Source of the DNA: Cordia subcordata
Taxonomy: Eukaryota > Streptophyta > Magnoliopsida > Boraginales > Cordiaceae
Direction of reading: 5' to 3'
NCBI GenBank assembly: GCA_028554755.1
Contig: JAPTOF010000014.1
Span: forward strand, 992,001-1,056,000
DNA: 64,000 bases
This document shows positions 44,858 to 56,420 of this stretch, one piece after another. Each line of letters opens with the position of its first letter. Position 1 is the stretch's first letter. A model generated the notes under the pieces. It was not told the DNA's origin. It saw nothing but the letters and a program-made list of their open reading frames with translations, and did no database searches. The position numbers and the translations under genes are program-made.

Positions 44858-46473
44858 TGATGTGTGTGTTTTGTGTATGTCATATATATTGTTTGCATAC
44901 ACTTCTTACGGTGTTTTCAAGCTTATTGTTGTGCATTTAGTATAGATTTTTGCATATTTGTTAATAGTTGTGCATAAGGTGAATAATTGCATTAATGCTA
45001 CACTAAGTGCACTAATTGCATAACTTAGGTGCATTTTGGGTGAAGTTGATACTTGAGCTTACATGAAGAATTTTGGAAGAAGATTGATGAAGATTTGATA
45101 TTCTGGAACAAGATCCGAGTATGCGAGATGATGCATGAGGCCAAGAAGGAAGCATCGATGAAAACAGAATTGGAAACGGAGCTAAAACGAAGAACATATG
45201 CCAATATAGGTTGACCCCCTATTCCAGTATCGGTGCACCGGTAGCGTCTTCTGGTACACTGTTCTGGTAGTTCTAGAAGCTCCATCAAAAGTACCGACTG
45301 AGGTGATGCCCTAGTACTGGTCAACCGGTTAGGTCTTCTAGTAGTCGTGCTGAAGGCCTATTTAAAGCTCATTTCAGCTCAATTGTGAGAGATGAACTTT
45401 ATTTTGTTAAATCCTAATAAACCCTAACCTTTTACCCACTTCACCAAACACCCAAAACCACCATCCCACACTAAACAAAGTAAGGATTGAAGCTTGTAAT
45501 AAGAAATTGAAAGGTTTTGCCTTGGATTTGAGTAAGGATTTGAAGGGGAGTTTATTATTCCTTTTCTTATTCTTGTAAATATGCTTTGTATTTGAGTTAG
45601 ATCTAGGGTTGATTAATGTTGTATATTAGATTAGGGTTATGAATATTGATTTGTGAAGGTTCTAAATATTGATTTGTGAATAGCTTTAGCTATTAATACA
45701 TGCTTTTTTACATTGATTAATGGCATGAATCAATATGTCTATGTGTTGATAATCAAACATGTCTATGTGTTTGTTAAAATTCCTAAGTGAAGTTGCATGT
45801 GTTATTTTGTGCTTAAACGCTATCGGTAGTGGTGTCACCTTAGCCTTAATCTGTGCTAACGGCATGAGCCCTATTTGCAACTAAGTGTGTTGATTGATAT
45901 GCTTAATTAATGATTGTGTGATAGGAGTATACCTCTAGTTTGAAACAATTCTAAAAGGGTACCCGTTAGCACTAGTTAATGCTCTAGGAGTCCAATCTCT
46001 AGTCTGAAACAATACTAATAGATTAGTCTCTCGAGTAGGACATTGATCAACACCAAGGAGAAGTTAGTTAATTAAACTCAAGGTTAATTAGTTAAGAACT
46101 CTAGAGAGCAATCGAGCCATAGATAGATCGAATTGTTATAATAGCCTGAGTCTAGTTGCAATGCAATTGCCCGAGATCCCCTTCAACCTTGTAGAGCTTT
46201 ATTTCCTTAGTTTGGCACCCTAGGTTCCTCCATTAGACTAGATTAGCTTAGGTTTATTTTCCTTTCCCTGAGCTCCCTTTGATCCTAAAGAAAGCAGAAA
46301 CATGCACGTAACTAGTTTTAGGCACCAAGCACATAGAGATCAAACTAAGGTAGCCTCCCTGTGGAAACGATACCCATATGTACGCACTATACTAGACACG
46401 ATCTATACACTTGCAGGTGTAAAACTTGGTTGTATTTGTGCTTTATTTTCACATCCCACCGAGAACACGATCA
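44858..46473 (+). repeat. Athila LTR (A-like family), complete, with PBS
   Basis: 1616 bp, TGATGTGTGTG to ACGATCA. U5 resembles copy A's LTR (GTAGCCTCCCTGTGGAAACG). U3 carries ATCGGTGCACCGG and GGTCAACCGG dyads at 45224-45328. Followed 6 nt later by a PBS, so it is the 5' LTR of a truncated element. Confidence 0.85.
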
Positions 46474-46479
46474 AGTTTT

Positions 46480-46497
46480 TGGCACCGTTACCAGGGA
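46480..46497 (+). other. PBS (tRNA-Asp type, three G-to-A changes)
   Basis: TGGCACCGTTACCAGGGA. All three differences from the perfect complement are G-to-A, in CpG or CHG-like context. Confidence 0.85.
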
Positions 46498-46622
46498 GGC
46501 ATGGTATTGATTCTTTGTGTGCTTTTGTGCTTTTGATTAGTTGCTTATGTGTTGTTCTATCTTTTGTTGCTCTCGTCTTTTTTGGAAAACCACAAAAAAA
46601 ATAAAAAAAATTTGAAAATCCA
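46498..46622 (+). other. Remnant leader of truncated element
   Basis: T-rich leader as in copy E. It breaks off after an A-rich run where reverse LTR sequence begins. No gag. Confidence 0.55.
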
Positions 46623-48501
46623 AGCTGGCTCGAATCCACAGGGAGGCCTAACGTGTATGGTGTCCTAAACTAAGTACATCCTAAAAGCTACGTGTTGAGG
46701 TCATAACTACAATGTTTTTGGGGTTTTTGATTTAAAGGGCGCTCCGGAAAAAAAAACCTAATATAAGAACTAGGAAATAAAAAGGTAGTGTGTGTGTGTG
46801 TGATGGGGGAATCAAGCAATTTAAAGGGATTCAAATGCCGGAAATGGGGGACTAAGGTGATTATGTCTTGTTTATGGTGATTACTGCGTCTTTCTAGGTT
46901 ACTTGATAGATTATACTAAGAGCTCTAATATAGACCTATAAGTAGCCTCCTAATTGGTATCCTAAGCGTCAGTGCGGGTCCGTCCCTAGGTGGCAATGCT
47001 TAGCAGTACGACGTGGTCTTTATGACTTAGGATTTAAGGCTAGCCAATAAGGTTCTAGGTGAGTGTAGATTGATCTAACCCTAGCACTTAGTCCTTTAAT
47101 TAGTTCCCCAATCTGGCCCTAGGACTCGGTGCGAGTCTGTCCCTAAGTTTCGCCCCACTTAGAGCTACGGCGTAGTCCTTATAAACCAAGGGTGTTAGGG
47201 TGGACTAACTAGACTTCTTAAGTGAACTAAGGTCAACTAAACCTATCTAGACTCTTATTGGCAAGATTTAAAGCCAAAGAGAACTTGACCTAGGCTAGTT
47301 TCAAATTATGCACTATCGATTGCATCACAATAGCGGAGATTGACATTAAAGCATGAAGTAAACACATCTGGGGCATGGCATTCGAGAATACTCTGGAATA
47401 TTCTACTAGTAAACACATAGACATGCTTAGATTACACCAATTTAAGAAATGGCACTCGACATGTATGCAATAGAAGCTATTTGTGCTATTTGATATGCAA
47501 ACATACACATAGACATATATATAAGCATACCCACTTCATGCAATCACCACTCAAACACATAGACATGCTAGCATAATGATTTAGAAATGGTTAATAGCAA
47601 AATAGACTTCAATATACATATGCTACATCATTGAGGCATTTCTACAAACACATAGACATGAATGTAAATTAGCCTTTGAAATCCTAAGCATAAAGCATAT
47701 GATACATAAATCCATCAAGTATCCATTACATAAGACTAATAATCAATCCATAAATACAAGAATAATCACCCTACATAGCTCTAATCATTCATATTTAGAT
47801 TTGGGACAAAAGAGATATACCTTTTTATCCAAATCCTTACTTTACAATCCATGAGCTATGCTCAAATCCTTGTGTTTGATCCTCTTAGAGGCTTGATTCC
47901 AAAGTGTTTTGTGTATGGAAGAGTGTGTGAGAGATGGGAGATGAGAGGATTAATGTTTTAGGAGGTGGGTGTGAAAGAATATGACTTTCATTGTTCTTTA
48001 AAATGGCCAAAAATAGGCTTATATAGCTAATTTCTGTGACTACCAGAACACTCTACCGGAGCATGGGTACCAAAGGCCCTCTATTCCGATAGTAGAAACT
48101 TGCTTCTATTTTTGGCGGAATAGTGAGCTGGTATACCGGTACTTTGAAGCCAGTGTTCTAGTAGTGTCTCTTTGCTTTCTTTTGGCTTCGTTTTGCTTTT
48201 GGTTGCTTTGTTCTTTGTCTAGAAGCTCCTCAACATGATTTTCTTCCATGTTTCATCTTCAAAATCATCTTCAATACTTTCCCAAGCCATCTCTATCTTT
48301 GTTCAGCTCAAGACATTCCTCAAACTCACCTAGAACACAAGATAACTGCACTTTAGTGTAGCATTTATGCTTAAGCTCAACTAAAGCTTAATATGCTTAA
48401 GTATGGTACAAATGCTATATTAATACACCTTATAGAGCATAAAACACCTCAAAATAAATATAAAAATACAATGCAAAATCACGCACAAAACCAACACATC
48501 A
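46623..48501 (-). repeat. Athila LTR (C2-like family), U5 end missing
   Basis: Reverse strand. It starts TGATGTGTTGGTTTTG at 48501 and runs to about 46623, lacking the last 70-100 bp of U5. TACCGGTATACCAGC-type dyads lie at about 48130-48140. Its right border is an exact insertion boundary (see 44858-48501). Confidence 0.8.
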
Positions 48502-48995
48502 CCATATCTTTACAATCTAAGGCTATGCCCAAATCCTTATGTTTGATCCTCTTAGAGGCTTGATTCTTAGCGCTAAAATGTGTTTAGAATTGTGTGTGTG
48601 AGCTCAATTTAGGTGGATTTAGGATTTAGGGAAAGATGGGTGTGAAAATGTCGGTGTTCTCCTTAAAAAATGGTTGAAAAAGTGTTGAAATAGAGCTAAA
48701 ATTGTGTAGAGTCGGGTGACAAGGCCGGTCGACCAACCTAGTACATAGGTCTACCGGCCAAATGAGATGAGGTACTAACTTGGCCAGTCAACTAGGCCGG
48801 TCGACTAGCCCCAATAACAAGGTTGATCGGTCGGGCCAGTCTTCTCTCTAAAATTGCACTTTGCACACTCGTTACATCTCGGTCGCTCTTTCTTTTGCTC
48901 GACCACTTCTTGTCCAAGTCCTGAACACCTTTGACTTTGATCCGTATTTCAATTGCCATCAATCAAGCTCAAATCATCTCTTCGAATCTCACCTA
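48502..48995 (-). repeat. Athila LTR continuation (U3 side of 43650 LTR)
   Basis: Rejoins the 43650-44857 LTR: the alignment to 47826-47860 is continuous across the gap after removing one CCA(C/T)A copy. U3 palindromes GGCCGGTCGACC and similar lie at 48723-48800. The first few hundred bp of U3 are lost at 48995. Confidence 0.75.
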
Positions 48996-49716
48996 ATAGA
49001 AAATAGTTAAACATAATAGAAAATAGGAGAAAAGGAAATATATAAACTCCCCTTTCATCCTTGAAGTAGCTTTACAATCCTTTGAGCAAATCATGCAATC
49101 CCAAGTGTTAAATCCCTCTAAAAAGCTTGAATCTTGGTGTTTTAGTGTGTGAAAGAGTGTGTGAGGTGAGTGAGTTAGGGTTTTGTGTGTGTCAAAATTG
49201 AGTGTGAAGTGTGTGTGCATAGATGATCAAAATGTAGACAAATCGGGCTTATTCATAGCTGTCTGCAACGTTATCCGTTGACCAGTAAGGTCAACCGGTA
49301 ACAAGGGGGAGTCAACTGATTCTTTTATTTACTATCTAGAATGACCGGTTGATTGGTACTCAATTGGTAACAACTACTCTTCTCTGTGCCTACCAGCTGA
49401 CTAGAGGGTCGACCGATTCTTCAAATGACTTCAAATCTCCATTGTGTTTGCTTTCAGCGTATACCCTGTGACTCATAAATTTTAATTCTTCATTGCCCCT
49501 CATCTTCCAAGCTTGTCATCAACCCAAGACTTACCTAAATCATAAAAAATGAGCAATTAGAGTAGTGGTTTTCTATTGAACTCAAATATACACAATTATC
49601 TTCTATTAAGCTTAATTCTACCGTATGTACTTTACTAATGCCACTTTAAAAGCACAAAGCACCTCAAAAACATATAGAAAATGAAATGCAAACACAGACA
49701 AAATTAAGACACATCA
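48996..49716 (-). repeat. Athila LTR fragment, U3 side
   Basis: Reverse strand. It starts TGATGTGTCTTAATTTTG at 49716, and its R/U5 part is missing at about 48996. GTCAACCGG-type dyads are at 49268-49420. It sits against gag sequence at 49717, so it probably inserted into that gag. Confidence 0.75.
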
Positions 49717-50071
49717 AGGAGCATTGCTAATGTGCGATGCTTGATTTCAATGTTCACTTCCCCCAACCCCAAAGTGTGGATAGCCAAGTTTGGCTCAAAC
49801 ACATTAGGAAGGAAGTATTGCCTAAGCATGAGTTCATCCTCTAAAGGTGGACTGGTGTAAGCGGCTCTTGGGCGTGTAGATGCCCTTGGTACTCATGTGT
49901 AGGAATGGGATTCGTAGGGAGAATAAGAGAATGAGGTGGAAGACCTTGTTCTTGTCTATTGTCCACAATCTCTTCTACAAGATTCTCTAAATTTCTAAGA
50001 CAATGCACAATTCTTTGATGTTCAAGATTAACGGGTGCTAAGGGCAATCTCAAGGATCTTCTACTAGGCAT
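49717..50071 (-). pseudogene. gag: Athila gag N-terminal fragment
   Basis: Reverse strand. It begins at the ATG at 50071: MPSRRSLRLPLAPVNLEH, IVHCLRNLENLVEEIVDN. This matches the start of copy E gag (GRRSLRNSLIPLNPEP, RHFRNLGDLLEEM). A second part near 49830-49720 carries LMLRQYFLPNVF-like and IEIKHRTLAMLL-like pieces after a frame change. The rest is replaced by the LTR at 49716. Confidence 0.8.
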
Positions 50072-50372
50072 ACAAACCCAAAAAAAGAAACTCCTTCCAC
50101 ATCAAACCCCTCAAAACTTCAACAATCCTACTTTTATAGCAAACAAACCACACAAACCTAAAAGTCTACTAGAGAAAAAAAGAAAAATAACTCAAAGAAA
50201 GTAAACTAAAGAAGTACTCAAAGCTAAGAGAGAAAAGCAAACATAAGATAGAAAAATAACTAAGTGAAAAGCAAGATAATAAGTTGTTACAACAACAAAC
50301 AAAATAACACAAGAGAAACAAAAAAAAGCAACCAACTAAACACACAGGCAAAGAAACCAAACCAACCATGCC
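50072..50372 (-). other. Leader of the gag fragment
   Basis: A-rich (T-rich on the coding strand) untranslated leader; the apparent 66-codon ORF here is a low-complexity Phe/Leu/Ser run. Confidence 0.55.
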
Positions 50373-50390
50373 TCCCTGGCAATAGCATCA
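50373..50390 (-). other. Degenerate PBS (tRNA-Asp type)
   Basis: Reverse-strand TGATGCTATTGCCAGGGA: five transitions, all G-to-A or C-to-T, from the perfect complement. It is recognised mainly by position. Confidence 0.7.
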
Positions 50391-50396
50391 AGACCT

Positions 50397-52156
50397 TGAT
50401 GCGATTTTTGAGCACAAGCCTAAAATAGCTCGCAAGCGTACAGGTCATGTGTACTGTAGTGTGTACGAGTACGGAGTTGTGTCTTCAAGGAGGCTACAAC
50501 AGGGAAAGACTTCTAAAAGTGTGCTCCAGGGAGCTGCCTAAACAAGAGTCTAAACTACGATCTTTTGTGATTTTTGGATTAAATGAAGCTCTAAGGGAAA
50601 AGGAATTTAAAGTAAACACTTAAGTAAAGAGAATTAACTAAGGGAGAATGGAATAGAAAGGGGACGAATGTAAGCGAACTAAGGGGAATTCTAATGGAAT
50701 CTTAATGGAATGGGATTAGGGTGATTTCTTCTTGATTATGGGTAACTTGATATCTTCTTGCTATGAGCTTAATTTATGGGTTAAATCATAGGGATTTCCC
50801 TTAACTAAGAACCTAATTAGTTTCCTTATTATCCACTAGGCCTTACTACGGGTCTATCCATAGACAACATCTACCTAGAGTATAGCATGGTCTTTATGAC
50901 CTAGGGCTTTAGAGCTAACTAACAAACCTTCTAGGTGACTGACCTTACCTTAGTTTGTAAACCATTGGCTAGGTATAAAGCCAAGACCTAGTCCATCTAA
51001 GGTCGACTAATCCTAATTGAAAACCTATTTGCTACGTTTGAAGCCAAAGGCAACCTAATCTAGGGCTGGTCTTTAGTTACACACCATCAATTGATCATCA
51101 CATTAGTAGATTTAGCATATGAATGCACATTCATACATATTCTAAGCATGGAATTCATGGATACATCAATATATTCAACTACCAAACAAATAGACATGCT
51201 TGGATTACACCATATTTAGCATTGATAACCAACATATATGCTATTGAAGCTATATTTTCTATTAAGGCATAGAAACACACACAAAGACATGTATAAATGC
51301 ATTGCCCACTTTATGGTTTCATCATACAAACACATAGACATGCTCACCTAATGATTTAGAAGTGATTAAAGGAAAATAAACATCAAAATATATATGCTAC
51401 TTCACTTTGGCATATTATCAAACATATAGACATGTAAGAAATAGCCATTAAAACCTTAAAATCAAAGTGTATATATTAACCGTCAATAATCCCATAACAA
51501 TAGTGTAATAAGATATCCCATAATACAAGCTTTAATTACCCTAGAAAGATCTACTCAAACATGGAATAAATAAGGATAAAAGGGGGGCAAAGAGTCTTTC
51601 CTCTCATCCTTTGCAATAGCTTTACAGATCTTGAATAAATCTTCCAATCCAAGTGTTTGATCCACCTAAGTTGCTTGATTCTAGCTATTAAAGTGTGTGG
51701 GTAAATGTGTGTGAGATAGGTGAGAGTGATGAAGGGTTAGGGTTTAGTGGTTGAGATGGGTGTGTGAAGAATGTGAGAAAAGTGTGGATAATCCTCAAAA
51801 AATGCTACAAAATTCTAGGTAGTTCTTCATGCTCGATCGGTTACCTTGAGTTGCTCTCTGGTTATACCGGGTCAGCCGGCACTTCTTTCAAGCCCAACCT
51901 GTAGCCCATACTACTATTCTTCATTCTTCTTGCTTTCGGTATTTATCCCACAATCCGTACTTCTTCTATTTTCATCGTCCATCCTTGAGCAAGCTTGTTC
52001 TCAATCTTATAACTCACCTAAGACATAAAATTGGGTATTTAGTGTAGCATTTAACCCTAAAACTCAACTATAGACACTTAGCAATGCATATGCACAAATA
52101 CGCTATAAGTACTACACTAATGCCATCAATTAAGCACAAAACACCTCTAAAACACA
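50397..52156 (-). repeat. Athila 5' LTR of the gag fragment
   Basis: Reverse strand, U5 end GCATCA at 50397 and U3 end lost at about 52156. Closely related to the 36754-38386 LTR. Carries the GGCTTTATACCTAGCC-type U5 phrases in reverse. Confidence 0.8.
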
Positions 52157-53275
52157 AAAAGGCAACACTTACTTATAGGCAATTACTACACTCTTGATCA
52201 AGGCTTTTTGATGGATTTTCTCAATTGCTCTTGTCTAGAAGCCTAAATAATCACATTATTATTGCTTAGGCTTTGGGGAAGGTCTATCCCTAGGTTAGTC
52301 ATCCCTAGAGTATAGCATGGTCCTTATCACCTAGTGTTTTTAGGCTAGTTACTTATGGTTCTAAGTAATGTTTATTGATCCCACCCTAGTGTCTAAACCA
52401 TTGGCTATGTTTAAAGCCAAGACCTAGTTCATAAGGTCAATTAAACTAAGCTAGAAGCTTATTAGCTTGGTTTAAAGCTAAAAGAAACTAAACTAAGTCT
52501 AATCATTACTTAAGTACCATCAATCATGCATCACAATAGCGGGTTTGGCAATTGAAGTGCAAATCAATACATGTTGTTGAGCATGGCATTTTTTAACATA
52601 TACGTATATTCAACAAGTAAACAATAGACATGTTTAGATTGCACCATAAACAATCATGATCTAACATGTATGTAGATTGAGCTTGCTTTGCTATTAAGGC
52701 ATATTGACACACACATAGACATGGATAAATATATAGCCAACTCCATAAATCCTTCATATAAATACGTAGACATGCTTAAATAAGGCTTATGGAAACATTT
52801 AATAGCAAAGAAGCATCAAAATATATGCGCTATCTCATTGTGACATATCATCAAACACTTAAACATGTATAGATGATAGTCATTGAAAACCCTAACAACA
52901 AAGCATATATTAATCTATCTAAAACCCATAATCAAAGTGTAATAAGTTAACCCATAATACAAATGTTAATCACTCATTAAATCTCTACTCAATCATAGAG
53001 TAAAGTAAGAAGGAAAGGAGAAAGAGAATCTTCCTTTCCATCGTTAGCTCTTTTTTTACAAAACTTGTTTCAATCTTTACTTCCAAGTGTTTGATGCCAA
53101 AGATTAGCTTGATTCTAGGTGTGCATGCGTATGTGAGGTGTGTGAGAGTAATGGAGGGCTAGAGTTTTAGTGGATTCAAGTGGGTATGGAAGATGGGGTT
53201 CAAAGATATGACAAAGGGGTTTAAAATGAGCTTAAATAGCCATTTTCACTCACTACTGGAAGACCAAACGGAATA
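52157..53275 (-). repeat. Athila LTR fragment
   Basis: Reverse-strand R/U5 and part of U3 of another copy, beginning without its U5 end and ending near 53275. Recognised by the phrases TAGGTTAGTCATCCCTAGAG and GGCTATGTTTAAAGCC. Confidence 0.7.
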
Positions 53276-53829
53276 AGGAGATTTCTTAGTTGCCCAGGAA
53301 GTAGGAGAGAGAAAGGAAAATCTTTGATATCTTATCCTTAAGGCATATCCCATTTCTAGAAAGATTGTAGTTGGAACTTACCCAATCATTGTTATTGTGC
53401 ACTATAATTAGTAAGCTAACAACAATACACCCAAGAGTCTCTTTGTCTCTTTCATAAAGGCGTGCAGGAATTTTCACCTAGTACACCAAGAACACATAGA
53501 TCTTCTATTATAGCTGTCCTAAATGCTTGCCCACTATATAGCATCACAGATCCTAGCTTTGGAAAGGTGATTATAGTGAAAAAGGCTAATTAGAAGGCTA
53601 TTTTGGTGGAGTTTTTACAAAAAAAGAGACCCACTTGGATCATCAACTTTTTAGAGGTATATCACTTCATCTTCTTGCTTATATGTTTGATCATGTTATA
53701 CTTATGTGTGCAAATAGCTTTTTATTGCATTTTCCACCACTATATTAGATATGTTCTTCAATATTTTTAAAAGCATAATGATCGATAGGCTATGGTATAG
53801 CAATCCTAATCCTAACAACATGCCCTTTA
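53276..53829. other. Unassigned sequence
   Basis: No LTR terminus, PBS or coding pattern recognised. It could be the decayed gag N-terminus and leader of the Tat element that follows. Confidence 0.4.
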
Positions 53830-54440
53830 ATCGAGGACCAAAATTTTAGTAGCTTTTAAACGTAAGTGAGATGTTAAATGGCTTGGGAAGATGAAAGGCA
53901 AACCTGATAAAAGGGATAAGAGCAAATACTGCCACTTCGACATCAATCATGGCCACACCACCGATGAATGTCAGAACCTAAAGGATGAAATTGAATCTTT
54001 GATCAAGAAAGGAAGATTTGCCCAATATGTCAAGAGACAAGAAGGAATCCCCGAAAGATGCCTTCACAACTCAAAGAGGGAAAAGACAGTTCTTGGGACA
54101 GTCGACATGATTTCAGGAGGATTGGCCACAAGAGCAGGATCTGCTATGAATAGAAAGTCGTACCTTCGTTCATTATAGGCTTTTCTAACAAACAAAATGA
54201 GGCGAATGGAGAATGTGACTTTCACCAGCAAGGATCTAATTGGAATCTCGGTAAACCATGATGACTCTGTTGTAATAACTGTTATTTTGGCTAACTATAA
54301 AGTTCACATGATACTAGTAGACATTAATAGTGCTGCCAATGTGCTTTACTTTGAAGCATTCAAGCGATTGAAGTTGGAAATAACCATGCTTGCCCCTTTA
54401 AAACATGAGCTTGTCAGATTCTTTGGTGATGGAGTTTGAG
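53830..54440 (+). pseudogene. pol: Tat-lineage gag C-terminus and protease relic
   Basis: KYCHFDINHGHTTDECQNLK then DEIESLIKKGRFAQYVK is the Cys/His motif typical of Tat/Ogre-type gag C-termini. After a stop at 54176-54178, FTSKDLIGISVNHDDSVVI then ILVDINSAANVLY is the protease region. The usual LVDxGSS(A/S)D active site is altered to LVDINSAAN, so it would be inactive even without the stops. FKRLKLEITMLAPLKHELVRF follows, in the usual order. Confidence 0.85.
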
Positions 54441-55440
54441 GGAAAGGAGTGATAAACCTCCCCCTCAACATCCCAGATAGTAGTAGGTATGTTGATCTTC
54501 TTGTGGATTTTGTTAAACATGGCAGTTTTACGTTGCCTGATCATTAAACATGGAGTCTAGCCGAAGAGCTCACGGCAGCCAAGCTAAGGCATCTTGATCG
54601 GAGAACCTTTGTTGGAGCTGAATTGATAGAGGATCTCCGACAAGGTATTTTTGAATTCTTAACTATGAATTCCAATATATTTGCTTGGAATCCTACTGAC
54701 ATGATAGGGATCAGCCCATGAATCATTATACATTGCCTGAATATCAACTACAGCTACAAACCAGTCCGGAAGATATTTCAACTGTTCAATGTTGAAAAAA
54801 TCAAGCTATTCATGAAAAGGTGGGAAAATTGCTAAAACCAAGCCACATCAAAGAAATAACATACTTGACATGAGTGTCTAATGAAATAATGGTCAAAAAG
54901 GCCAACGGAAAGTGGAGACTCTGTGTAGACTTCACTGACCTAAACAAAGCATGTCCCAAGAATAGCTTCCCATTACCAAGCATTGATCAACTGGTAGATT
55001 CGACTGCAGGATTCGAGATGCTTTTATTCATGGACACCTTCTTAGGCTACAACTAGATCAAGATGGCACCAATTGATTAGCAACACACATCATTTGTTAT
55101 CGATTGAGGCCTTTAAAGACCAAATTGGTCGCAACATGAAGGTGTATATCGATGACATGCTCATAAAGAGTAAGAAAGCATTGGACTATTTGTCAGACTT
55201 GAACGAAGCCTTCCAAACTATGAAAAAGTTTGGCATGATGTTGAACCCAAAAAGATATACCTTTGAAGTTCACACAGGAAAATTCTTGGGCTTGATGGTA
55301 ACCCACAGAGGAATTGAAGCAAATCCCAAGAAGATTGATGCCATACTCAACCTTGAACCACCCAAAATAATACATGACATATAGTTGTTATCAGGAAAGA
55401 TAGCAACTCTGAATAGATTTATTTTGCATTAGCAGATTGA
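54441..55440 (+). pseudogene. pol: Tat-lineage reverse transcriptase relic
   Basis: A linker with several stops, then VKKANGKWRLCVDFTDLNKA, CPKNSFPLPSIDQLVDSTAG and MDTFLGYN (fingers/palm). A deletion removes the part between MAP (55070) and FKDQIGRNMKVYIDDMLIKS (55109-55170), which holds the catalytic YIDD box. The missing segment covers the block equivalent to MPFGLxNAPATFQ. The thumb follows as FLGLMVTHRGIEANPKKI. Tat lineage because of 'DLNKACPKxSFPLP' and 'DDMLIKS'. Confidence 0.88.
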
Positions 55441-55960
55441 TGTGCACCATTTTTCAAAATTCTTCGAAATCCCAAAGATTTCAAATGGACTCACAAACAC
55501 CAAGAAGCATTTAAAGGAATCAAGTCCTACCTCAAGAAGCCACCAATCTTGGCCTGACTAGAAGAAGGAGAACCTTTGTTGTTGTACTTGTCAAATTCCA
55601 ATATAGTAGTGGCAGTGGTCTTGATTTGAGAAACAAAGGAAGGCTAGTGGTTGATTTATTATGTAAGCAAGACATTGAGAGGAGTAGAACTCAAGTATAG
55701 TAATTTGGAAAAATTTGCACTAACACTTTTCATGATTGCTCGAAAGTTGAAGATGTATTTTAAAGCATATCCGATTAAAGTAATGACCGACCAACTGTTG
55801 AGACAAGTGTTGTACAAACCAGAGTTATCATGAAGGCTACTTAAGTGGTCAATTGAATTGGGGTAGTACCATACTACCTATCAGCCTAGAAAGACAATCA
55901 AGGCCTAAGCCTTGGCAGATTTTGTGGTGGAATATACCCAACCAGTAGAATAGGTAATCG
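55441..55960 (+). pseudogene. pol: Tat-lineage RNase H (first) relic
   Basis: GEPLLLYLSNSNIVVAVVLI corresponds to the first RNase H strand. YYVSKTLRGVELKYSNLEKF carries the catalytic Glu, then KVMTDQLLRQVLYKPELS (the usual third Asp) and ALADFVVE. Multiple stops, several explicable as TGG-to-TAG/TGA or CAA-to-TAA transitions. Confidence 0.85.
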
Positions 55961-56420
55961 ATGAGTGGACATTGTATGTTGATGGGGCATCCAACAAAAC
56001 AGGGATTAGGAATTGTGATGAAGAGACCAGATGGGAGTGACTTAAAATATGTAGTCAAATTTGAATTCAACACTACCAACAATGAAGCAGAATATAAAGC
56101 ATTATTGTCGTGAATGAGATTGTTGAAAGAGTTTGGAGCAAGAACAATGAAAGCCTACATGGGCCCTCAATTAGTTGGAGGGCAAGTCAATGGGACTTTT
56201 GAAACCAAAAGTGACAAGATGCGAGCATACTAAAGACGAGCCAGTGAAGCATTTGCGACTTTTGAGTCATTTTCGTTATAGTAGATCCTCAAATGGGACA
56301 ACTCCTAGGCCAACGCATTATCCGAAATCGCTTTTACCTACAAGAAAGGAGAAGTGATTAACATTGAATGCCTTATGAGGACTTCCATCAACATTAAAGT
56401 TATGAATATCACTGATGAGG
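55961..56420 (+). pseudogene. pol: Second (archaeal-type) RNase H of a Tat element, relic
   Basis: EWTLYVDGASNKTGI is the first strand of the additional RNase H that characterises the Tat clade (WxLYVDGAS). ALSEIAFTYKKGE matches its end (ADALSRLA). The interior is shifted by frame breaks near 56000, and the FEFxxTNNEAEY element is visible in another frame near 56055-56095. Confidence 0.8.
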
